Shown here: positions 27,216 to 33,238 of the stretch, in pieces | Layout: every line of letters starts with the position of its first letter | Numbering within the stretch: position 1 is the first letter of the stretch | NCBI GenBank assembly: GCA_937944385.1 | Contig: CALDYQ010000078.1 | Location: forward strand, 1-33,238 | Direction: 5' to 3' | Length of the DNA stretch: 33,238 nt | Source of the DNA: an uncultured Burkholderiales bacterium | GTDB taxonomy: Bacteria; Pseudomonadota; Gammaproteobacteria; Burkholderiales; Casimicrobiaceae | Translations under genes and position numbers: made by a program | Notes under the pieces: model-generated | The model's input: the letters and a program-made list of their open reading frames with translations, nothing else | Told to the model about the DNA's origin: nothing | The model's database searches: none

Positions 27216-28041
27216 GCGCGTCGCGCATGGCAAGGGGGCCATCGCCATCGTCGATGCAGCCGACGGCCTGGCCTTCCCCGCCTGCGATCTGGCCATCACC
27301 CACGCGATCGAGACCGCCCGGTCGCAGGGGGGCGCCTTCGTCGCGGTACGCAACAGCTATCACTTCGGCGCGGCGATCTACCACTTGGAAGCAGTCGCCC
27401 GCGCGGGGATGGTCGGACTCGCGTTCTCGAATTCGCCCGCAGCCATCGCTGCGGCTGGTGGCACGCGCCCGCTGTTCGGAACCAACCCGATCGCGGCCAT
27501 CTTTCCGCGCTCCGAGGGTGATCCGCTGGCAATCGACCTCGCCCTGTCCGAGGTTGCGCGCGGCAAGCTCATGGTCGCAGCCAAGGCGGGTCAGCCCATT
27601 CCCTTGGGCTGGGCACTCGATGAACACGGGCAGCCCACCACGGATGCCGCGCGCGGGCTCAAAGGCTCGATGGCGGCCCTTGGCGCAGGCACGGGCAGTG
27701 CGAAGGGCGTGATGCTGGCGCTCATGGTGGAACTGCTCGTGACCACGCTTTCGGGTGCCCGCTTCGGCTTCGAGGCGGACTCCTTCTTCGACGTCGAGGG
27801 CAACCGACCGCGCATCGGGCAGGCTTTCCTCGTGCTCGATCCCGCAGCCTTCGGCGATCGTGCGGCCTATCTTTCACGGGTCGAGACACTCGTGGCTGCG
27901 ATGCTCGACGGACCGGCTGTGCGACTCCCAGGCGCGCGTCGCTACGCGCTCGCGCGCGAGGCCAGCGTCCACGGGATCGAAGTGCCGGATGCCTTGCTTG
28001 CGCAGTTGCGCACGCTCGCCGGGAAGACTCGGCCGGGCTGA
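27211..28041 (+). pseudogene. N-terminally truncated Ldh2/MDH2-type NAD(P)H oxidoreductase
   Basis: The frame encodes up to 276 residues of the malate/L-lactate/ureidoglycolate dehydrogenase family (type 2 fold). Family signatures are [33 protein letters not shown] (with the catalytic His), GTRPLFGTNPIAAIFP, and DLALSEVARGKL followed by a KGVMLALMVELL helix. Members are usually about 330-350 residues. Here the first 65-70 residues (the AD.RG..SHG region) are missing, and homology starts near 27228. The only start is a GTG at 27211 without a ribosome binding site. The sequence to its left belongs to other genes on the opposite strand, so this is a deletion or rearrangement product. It converges on the EamA transporter gene, 14 bp away. 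Confidence 0.7.
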
Positions 28042-28055
28042 CCTTCGCCGATCGT

Positions 28056-28934
28056 TCAGCGCTGTTGGGCGGACGGCCACGTCGCCAGCAGCACGGCTCC
28101 GATCGCAAGCGTGAAGGCGATCGCATGCGTCGTCGTGAAGCGCTCACCCAAGGCGAGGACACCCACCGCCGCCGAGCCGATCGGCAGAAACACCGTGAAC
28201 ACGCCGGCGCGTGCAGCGGGCACGCGCTTGAGCCCCGTCATCCACAGCCACACGGTCCACATGCTCGCCGCGAGCGCGTAGAGCACGAGACCGCCCCAGA
28301 GGCCGGGCGAGACCGCAGCGAAGTCGAACTCCTGCGCCTGCCACAGCCCGAGTGGAGTGACGAGGACGAGCCCCCACAGGTTGATGATGGCGCTGATGCG
28401 CCGAGGTGACACCTGGCCGGTCAAACGCTTGCCAATGACGACGTAGCTCGCCTCGCAGAGCACCGCACCGAGCAAGAGGACGATACCAAGCAACGAAACG
28501 TGGGTCGCCCTTGCTTCGCGCGATGTTGCGAGGATCGCGACCCCCAATACGGCGAGTGCGATGGCGAACCCGGTGCGGCCGGCGATCCGCTCGCGGAGGA
28601 ACAGCCACGACAGGAACGCCACGGCTGCAGGAATGGCCGACATCACGACACCCGCGGTGATCGCGTCGGCATTGCGCATGCCGTAGAGCATCAGGATCGA
28701 GAAGAGGAAGTTGCCGAGCAGTGACTCGAGGAACAGCAGCTGGCGCGTGCGTGGGTCGGTGGGCGGCTCCTGGGCAGGGCGGCGCAGCCAGTGCGCCATC
28801 GCCACCGCTGCCACACCGAACCGCAGCCACGCGAGGAGGAACACCGGGAATGCGGCGACGAGGAGCTTTGAGAAGCCGACATACGCCCCGACGATTGCCA
28901 TCGCGAGCGCGAGCGAGCCGTACGCGGCAATCAT
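28056..28934 (-). CDS. EamA/DMT-family membrane transporter
   Basis: A 292-residue drug/metabolite transporter superfamily permease with ten predicted helices in two EamA repeats of five. The first runs from about IAAYGSLALAMAIVGAYVG to ILATSREA, the second from VSLLGIVLLLGAVLCEASYV to the end. Typical EamA features are PAAVAFLSWLFLRERI at the end of repeat one and FLPIGSAAVGVLALGERFTT in repeat two. I chose ATG 28934 because the upstream in-frame sequence overlaps the pilU end and is not hydrophobic. Substrates of this family (amino acids, metabolites, drugs) cannot be read from sequence. It lies downstream of pilU on the same strand after an 82-bp gap. Confidence 0.88.
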   Translation of the reverse strand: MIAAYGSLALAMAIVGAYVGFSKLLVAAFPVFLLAWLRFGVAAVAMAHWLRRPAQEPPTDPRTRQLLFLESLLGNFLFSILMLYGMRNADAITAGVVMSAIPAAVAFLSWLFLRERIAGRTGFAIALAVLGVAILATSREARATHVSLLGIVLLLGAVLCEASYVVIGKRLTGQVSPRRISAIINLWGLVLVTPLGLWQAQEFDFAAVSPGLWGGLVLYALAASMWTVWLWMTGLKRVPAARAGVFTVFLPIGSAAVGVLALGERFTTTHAIAFTLAIGAVLLATWPSAQQR

Positions 28935-28981
28935 CCTAAAGGCTGCAGCTGACCGCTCGGGGTACGAGACGTCGACGCAAC

Positions 28982-29017
28982 TGCCGCGTGCCGGGCACTT
29001 GCCGCGTGCCGGGCACC
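28982..29017. repeat. 18-bp tandem duplication with internal palindromes
   Basis: Two consecutive copies of tgccgcgtgccgggcact (28982-28999 and 29000-29017) differ only at the last base. Each contains the near-palindrome gtgccgggcac. The second copy touches the pilU stop codon, so the pilU message would end in two identical short hairpins. No T-run follows. Confidence 0.75.
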
Positions 29018-30156
29018 TACTGCACGATGTCGAGATTGCCGACCGCGTCGAGGATGTTTCGCCCCTTCGAGGCGTGCCCTTCGAGCTTGATGCGCAGGCG
29101 CAGGTCGTTGACGCTGTCCGCGTTCCGGAGTGCATCCTCGTAGGTGATGAGCCCCGACTCATGCAGATCGAACAGCGCCTGGTCGAAGGTCTGCATACCC
29201 AGCTCCCGCGACTTTTTCATCACTTCCTTGATCTGGCTGACCTCGCCGCGGAAGATCAGATCAGAAATCAACGGTGAGTTGAGCATGACTTCCACCGCCG
29301 GGACCCGCCCCTTGCCATCGCGCCTTGGAATGAGCCGCTGCGAAATGAACGCCCGCAGGTTGAGCGAGAGGTCCATCAGGAGCTGCTGCCGTCGGTCCTC
29401 GGGGAAGAAGTTGATGATGCGGTCGAGGGCCTGGTTGGTGTTGTTCGCGTGCAGCGTGGCGAGACACAGGTGACCCGTCTCGGCGAAGGTGATCGCGTAG
29501 TCCATCGAGTCCCGGTCGCGGATCTCGCCGATCGTGATCACGTCGGGTGCCTGACGCAGCGAATTGCGCAGCGCCACGCCCCAGCTCTCGGTATCGCTGC
29601 CAATCTCACGCTGGGTCACGATGCAGTTGCGGTGCTCGTGGACGAATTCGATCGGGTCCTCGATCGTGACGATGTGTCCCTTCGAATTGCGGTTCCGATG
29701 ATCGAGCATCGCCGCCATCGAGGTCGTCTTTCCGCTACCGGTGGCACCGACAAAGATGACCAGACCACGTTTCGACATCACGACCTCGCGCAGCACCGGC
29801 GGGAGCATCAGTTCTTCGAACCGCGGAATCGTGGTGTTGATGGTCCTGATCACGAGTCCGACCTGTCCTTGCTGCATGAAGGCGCTCACGCGGAATCGGC
29901 CGATGCCCGGCGGATTGATCGCGAAATTGCACTCGTTGGTCCGCTCGAATTCGGCCGCCTGCTTGTCGTTCATGATCGAACGCGCGAGGGTGAGCGTGTG
30001 GACCGGCGTCAAGGCCTGCTTGGCGACCGGAGTGAGTTCGCCGTCGACCTTCAGCGCCGGAGGAAAGCCCGCTGTGATGAAGAGATCGGACGCCTTCCGC
30101 TCGTGCATCATCGCGAGCAGGGAGTGCATGAAGGTCGTGGCTTGGTCGCGTTCCAT
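29017..30156 (-). CDS. pilU: Twitching motility ATPase PilU
   Basis: PilU is the accessory type IV pilus retraction ATPase that works with PilT at the inner-membrane base of the pilus. The 379-residue protein has the N-terminal PAS-like domain with KASDLFITAGFPPALKVDG, then the ATPase core: Walker A GATGSGKTT (137-145), the Asp box TIEDPIEFVHEH, the Walker B region VITIGEIRD and the His box ETGHLCLATLHANN. The C-terminal extension beyond the PilT length is typical of PilU. It lies 120 bp downstream of pilT. Confidence 0.95.
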   Translation of the reverse strand: MERDQATTFMHSLLAMMHERKASDLFITAGFPPALKVDGELTPVAKQALTPVHTLTLARSIMNDKQAAEFERTNECNFAINPPGIGRFRVSAFMQQGQVGLVIRTINTTIPRFEELMLPPVLREVVMSKRGLVIFVGATGSGKTTSMAAMLDHRNRNSKGHIVTIEDPIEFVHEHRNCIVTQREIGSDTESWGVALRNSLRQAPDVITIGEIRDRDSMDYAITFAETGHLCLATLHANNTNQALDRIINFFPEDRRQQLLMDLSLNLRAFISQRLIPRRDGKGRVPAVEVMLNSPLISDLIFRGEVSQIKEVMKKSRELGMQTFDQALFDLHESGLITYEDALRNADSVNDLRLRIKLEGHASKGRNILDAVGNLDIVQ

Positions 30157-30276
30157 ACATCGGCTACGGACTGAGGATCAGATCCCGTACGCACCGACGC
30201 GGCTCGATGGACTTCGGCGCTCCGTGTCGAAAGCGTAGTGCGCAATTCGCCGAAGTTTATGACAAGCGAATACCGC

Positions 30277-31317
30277 TCAGGCAAACATTTCCCCTTGCTT
30301 GGCGGCGGATTTGGCCTCCTGCGGGGAAATCAGATTGCGACGTACCAATTCCTGCAGGCACTGGTCGAGCGTCTGCATACCCTGGCCCAGACTGGTCTGA
30401 ATCACCGAGTACATCTGCGCGATCTTGTTTTCGCGGATCAAGTTGCGGATCGCCGGTGTGCCGACCATGATCTCGTGTGCAGCGATCCGCCCGGTGCCGT
30501 CCTTCTTCTTGAGTAGCGTCTGCGAGATCACCGCCACCAGTGACTCGGAAAGCATCGAGCGCGTCATGTCCTTTTCCGCTGCAGGGAACACATCGACGAT
30601 GCGGTCGATCGTCTTGGCCGCCGACGACGTGTGCAGCGTACCGAACACGAGGTGTCCGGTCTCCGCCGCCGTCAGCGCGAGGCGGATGGTCTCCAGATCC
30701 CGCATCTCGCCGATCAGGATGATGTCGGGATCCTCGCGCAACGCCGATCGGAGCGCGTTCGCGAACGACAGCGTCTGCGGACCGAGTTCGCGCTGGTTGA
30801 TCAGGCACTTCTTGCTCTCGTGCACGAATTCGATGGGGTCCTCGACGGTGAGGATGTGCCCCATGATGTTCTCGTTTGCGTGATTGACCATCGCGGCCAG
30901 CGTGGTCGACTTGCCCGAGCCCGTCGGCCCAGTCACGAGCACGAGCCCGCGGGGCTTCAGGGCCAATTCGGCGAAGATCCTCGGCGCGTTCAGTTCCTCG
31001 AGCGAGAGCACGCGCGACGGAATGGTCCGGAACACGGCCGCGGCGCCGCGGTCCTGATTGAAGGCGTTGACCCGGAAGCGCGCCAGGTTGGGAATCTCGA
31101 ACGAGAAATCCACCTCGAGGTTTTCCTCGTACACCTTGCGTTGGGCGTCCGACATGATGTCGTAGACGAGCGCATGCACTTCCTTGTGCTCCATCGCCGG
31201 CACGTTGATCCGGCGGATGTCGCCATGGACTCGCAGCATCGGCGGCAGGCCGGCCGACAGGTGCAGGTCGGAGGCCTGATTCTTGACCGAGAACGCCAAC
31301 AATTCGGCAATGTCCAT
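30277..31317 (-). CDS. pilT: Twitching motility retraction ATPase PilT
   Basis: PilT is the hexameric AAA-like ATPase that depolymerises the type IV pilus and so drives twitching. The 346-residue protein begins MDIAELLAFSVKNQASDLHL and has Walker A GPTGSGKS (130-137), the Asp box TVEDPIEFVHE, Walker B IILIGEMRD, the His box ETGHLVFGTLHTSSA and the C-terminal AIRNLIRENK motif needed for retraction. It is divergent from yggS, with 67 bp between starts, an arrangement common in Betaproteobacteria. Confidence 0.97.
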   Translation of the reverse strand: MDIAELLAFSVKNQASDLHLSAGLPPMLRVHGDIRRINVPAMEHKEVHALVYDIMSDAQRKVYEENLEVDFSFEIPNLARFRVNAFNQDRGAAAVFRTIPSRVLSLEELNAPRIFAELALKPRGLVLVTGPTGSGKSTTLAAMVNHANENIMGHILTVEDPIEFVHESKKCLINQRELGPQTLSFANALRSALREDPDIILIGEMRDLETIRLALTAAETGHLVFGTLHTSSAAKTIDRIVDVFPAAEKDMTRSMLSESLVAVISQTLLKKKDGTGRIAAHEIMVGTPAIRNLIRENKIAQMYSVIQTSLGQGMQTLDQCLQELVRRNLISPQEAKSAAKQGEMFA

Positions 31318-31384
31318 GCCGCTAAACTCCCCGCGCTCAGGGCTTTGAACTTCCCTAGCGTATTGTTACATCGTAAATTTCATT
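31318..31384. promoter_or_regulatory. Divergent intergenic region of pilT and yggS
   Basis: This 67-bp gap is A+T-rich next to yggS (tattgttacatcgtaaattt). It must hold both promoters unless these lie in the genes. TTGAAC followed 17 bp later by ACATCG is the best rightward candidate, and it is weak. No operator is recognised. Confidence 0.3.
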
Positions 31385-32101
31385 ATGTCCGCAAGCTCAG
31401 CCGAGGCGCAAGCGCTCGCTCACGTCCGCGCGCGAATCGACGAGGCCTGCCGCATGGCACATCGGCCGTCGTCGACGGTCGGTCTGCTCGCGGTAAGCAA
31501 ACTGCATGGCCCCGAGCGGGTGCGCGCGCTTTATGCCGCGGGCCAACGCGCTTTCGGCGAGAACTATGTGCAGGAGGGCGTTCAGAAGCGCGCAGCGCTG
31601 GCCGATCTGCCCGATGTCGTGTGGCACCTGATCGGTCCGCTGCAATCGAACAAGACCCGCGCGGCCGCCGAGCACTTCGACTGGGTCCAGAGCATCGATC
31701 GCCTCTCGATCGCCGAACGACTGTCCAGGCAGCGTCCGGACCACTTGCCTTCGCTCAACGTGTGTGTGCAGGTGAACGTGAGTGGGGAGGCGAGCAAAGC
31801 GGGTGTCGCGCCGCACGAGGCCGTTGCGCTCGTAGAGCAGGTGCGCGCGCTGCCCCGGCTCGCACTCCGGGGCTTGATGACCCTGCCCGCGCCGAATGTC
31901 GAACCCGAGGCGCTTCGTGCGCAGTTCGACCAAGTGGCAGCCCTGTTCTCCGAGGTCCGTCGTGTTCATCCCGACTGGACCGACTGGGATACGCTCTCGA
32001 TGGGCATGTCGGATGATCTCGAACTCGCCGTCCCAGCCGGCAGCACGCTGGTACGTGTGGGCACCGCTCTCTTTGGGGCACGGCCGAAAAGGATCGCATG
32101 A
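31385..32101 (+). CDS. yggS: PLP homeostasis protein (YggS/PLPBP family)
   Basis: A 238-residue pyridoxal-phosphate-binding protein with an alanine-racemase-like barrel but no known enzymatic activity. It buffers PLP and influences amino-acid and keto-acid balance. The PLP lysine is Lys39 in LLAVSKLHG. Other family motifs are RAFGENYVQE, WHLIGPLQSNK, VQVNVSGEASKAGV, LRGLMTLPAP and the phosphate-binding LSMGMSDDLELAV. It starts at ATG 31385 and overlaps proC by ATGA at 32098-32101, a coupling seen in many bacteria. Confidence 0.95.
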   Translation: MSASSAEAQALAHVRARIDEACRMAHRPSSTVGLLAVSKLHGPERVRALYAAGQRAFGENYVQEGVQKRAALADLPDVVWHLIGPLQSNKTRAAAEHFDWVQSIDRLSIAERLSRQRPDHLPSLNVCVQVNVSGEASKAGVAPHEAVALVEQVRALPRLALRGLMTLPAPNVEPEALRAQFDQVAALFSEVRRVHPDWTDWDTLSMGMSDDLELAVPAGSTLVRVGTALFGARPKRIA

Positions 32102-32910
32102 AACTCTGTCGGGTCACGTTCATCGGCGGCGGCAACATGGCGCTCGCGCTTGCCGCAGGGATCCGTAGCGCACAACCGGAAGCCCGTATTCACGTCGTAG
32201 AGCCGTGGGTCGAGCAACACGGCCGCTGGTCGTCGCTCGCCGACGCAATCGGCATCGCATCGGACCGCGCGCTCGTGTCGGGCTCCGATGTGATCGTGCT
32301 CGCGGTCAAACCGCAGGTCATGGCCGAGGCCTGCGCCGCCCTGGCCCCGCATCTCACGGGTGAGTTGATCCTCTCTGTGGCTGCGGGCTCACCCATCCGC
32401 CGGATCTCGGCCTGGCTCAACGGGCACACGCGCATCGTTCGCAGTATGCCCAACACCCCCGCGCTGATCGGGAAGGGCATGTCGGGGTTCTATGCTCCCC
32501 CCACGGTTTCAGCCGAAGACACCGCATTGGCGGCCTCGTTGCTCGCCGCCTGCGGCGACGTGCTGCAGGTGGCGGAGGAATCCACACTGGATGCCGTAAC
32601 CGCTGTCTCTGGCAGCGGCCCCGCCTACGTCTTCCACTGGATCGAATCCCTCACGCGCGCCGCAGAGGCCGTGGGCTTTGGGCCCGAGGAAGCCAAGCAG
32701 CTGGTGATGAAGACGCTGCGGGGCGCCTTGTGTCTCGCTGAGCAATCCAGCGATCCGCCCGCCATCCTGCGTGAGCGGGTGACGTCAAAAGGCGGCACTA
32801 CGGCCGCAGCGCTCGCAGTGCTCGCGGAACGTGGAGTGACCGACGCATATATCGCCGCTGTCGAGGCGGCTCGTTGCCGAGCGGAAGAATTGGGCCGCGC
32901 GGACGATTGA
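32098..32910 (+). CDS. proC: Pyrroline-5-carboxylate reductase
   Basis: ProC reduces 1-pyrroline-5-carboxylate to L-proline with NAD(P)H, the last step of proline synthesis. The 270-residue protein has an N-terminal Rossmann fold (VTFIGGGNMALAL, about residues 6-18), the VLAVKPQ segment and VRSMPNTPALIGKGM. The C-terminal dimerisation and substrate domain has SGSGPAYVFHWIESL and TSKGGTTAAAL. Length is normal. It is translationally coupled to yggS and convergent with clpA, 28 bp away; no obvious terminator hairpin with a T-run is visible. Confidence 0.97.
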   Translation: MKLCRVTFIGGGNMALALAAGIRSAQPEARIHVVEPWVEQHGRWSSLADAIGIASDRALVSGSDVIVLAVKPQVMAEACAALAPHLTGELILSVAAGSPIRRISAWLNGHTRIVRSMPNTPALIGKGMSGFYAPPTVSAEDTALAASLLAACGDVLQVAEESTLDAVTAVSGSGPAYVFHWIESLTRAAEAVGFGPEEAKQLVMKTLRGALCLAEQSSDPPAILRERVTSKGGTTAAALAVLAERGVTDAYIAAVEAARCRAEELGRADD

Positions 32911-32938
32911 GAAGCCGCGCGCACGGGTCGCGCCGAGC

Positions 32939-33238
32939 TCAGGCGGCGACCTCCTCCGGCGCCTCTGCTGCCGTGCCCGCGTCCGGGAAGGAGAGCTTGA
33001 TTTTGCCGTCGCTGTCGATGTCGATCGACACCTTGCCGCCGCCCACCAGACGCCCGAACAGGAGTTCGTCGGCGAGCGCGCGCCGAATCAGGTCCTGAAT
33101 CAGGCGCGCCATCGGCCGCGCCCCCATCTTCGGATCGAATCCGTGCTTCGCGAGATGGTCGCGAAGCGCCGGGCTCCACTCTGGGTCGACTTTCTTCTCG
33201 TGCAGCTGTGCTTCGAGCTCGAGCAGGAACTTGTCGAC
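32939..33238 (-). CDS. clpA: ATP-dependent Clp protease ATP-binding subunit ClpA (C-terminal part)
   Basis: ClpA is the AAA+ unfoldase that feeds substrates to ClpP. Only the last 99 residues lie in the window; the gene continues past the right edge. They begin VDKFLLELEAQLHEKKV and contain GFDPKMGARPMARLIQD, then RRALADELLFGRLVGGG. This is the C-terminal D2 small domain, whose KMGARPMAR sensor-2 arginine is diagnostic. The order and the LANELLFG-like segment fit ClpA better than ClpB or ClpX. The Ala/Glu-rich tail ends EAPEEVAA. clpS, its usual upstream partner, would be outside. Confidence 0.9.
   Translation of the reverse strand, partial: VDKFLLELEAQLHEKKVDPEWSPALRDHLAKHGFDPKMGARPMARLIQDLIRRALADELLFGRLVGGGKVSIDIDSDGKIKLSFPDAGTAAEAPEEVAA

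Noticed and set aside
26297-27712. A 471-codon plus-strand frame across the SDR remnant and the truncated dehydrogenase
   Set aside because: Most of it is antisense to SDR homology and the rest is out of frame with the dehydrogenase; it is low-complexity Arg/Pro/Ser sequence.
1-33238. CRISPR arrays, tRNA or rRNA genes, insertion sequences, phage genes or toxin-antitoxin pairs
   Set aside because: Looked for by eye on both strands; no regular spacer-repeat pattern, cloverleaf, transposase, integrase or typical toxin-antitoxin pair was seen.

Overview
The window is a high-GC (about two-thirds G+C by eye) chromosomal segment of a Gram-negative proteobacterium, most likely a betaproteobacterium of the Burkholderiales/Rhodocyclales type. 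Three things point that way: hrcA next to hemH, a classical division and cell-wall (dcw) cluster whose MurE carries the meso-diaminopimelate motif DNPR, and a pilT-pilU pair divergent from yggS-proC. I see no tRNA, rRNA, CRISPR array, insertion sequence or prophage. Most of the window is core chromosome.

Layout. 1-149: possible 5' end of an unidentified leftward gene. 184-2367 (+): hrcA (heat-shock repressor) and hemH (ferrochelatase). 2362-2409: four imperfect 12-bp tandem repeats at the convergent boundary. 2432-19365 (-): the dcw operon, read right to left as mraZ, rsmH, ftsL, ftsI, murE, murF, mraY, murD, ftsW, murG, murC, ftsQ, ftsA, ftsZ, then an exported alpha/beta-hydrolase-like protein that lacks the expected catalytic serine. 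Almost all junctions overlap or lie within a few bases. ddl is absent between murC and ftsQ, and lpxC does not follow ftsZ. 19366-19652: divergent control region. 19653-21918 (+): an L-Ala-D/L-Glu (dipeptide) epimerase of murein peptide recycling and an RsmB-like RNA methyltransferase.

21939-22243 (-) holds a small membrane protein reading frame that appears split by a frameshift. 22569-23771 (+) is a fatty acid desaturase with a TTG start. It shares a symmetric terminator with the leftward ribosomal protein genes rpmB-rpmG (23882-24290). Upstream of these on the same strand are a Mak-type ROK sugar kinase and a GntR/UTRA regulator. Next comes a decayed patch (26254-28041): a frameshifted SDR oxidoreductase with a damaged cofactor motif, a short C-terminal remnant that resembles a UxaA-family dehydratase, and an N-terminally truncated Ldh2/MDH2-type dehydrogenase. 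This looks like the scar of a lost sugar-acid catabolic locus.

28056-31317 (-): an EamA-type transporter, pilU and pilT (pilus retraction ATPases). 31385-32910 (+): a PLP homeostasis protein (yggS) and proC, translationally coupled. 32939-33238 (-): the C-terminus of clpA, running off the window.

I found no convincing wholly new multi-gene system. The observations most worth following up are the catalytically dead hydrolase at the end of the dcw operon, the relic sugar-acid locus with its rearrangement junction, and the split small membrane protein.
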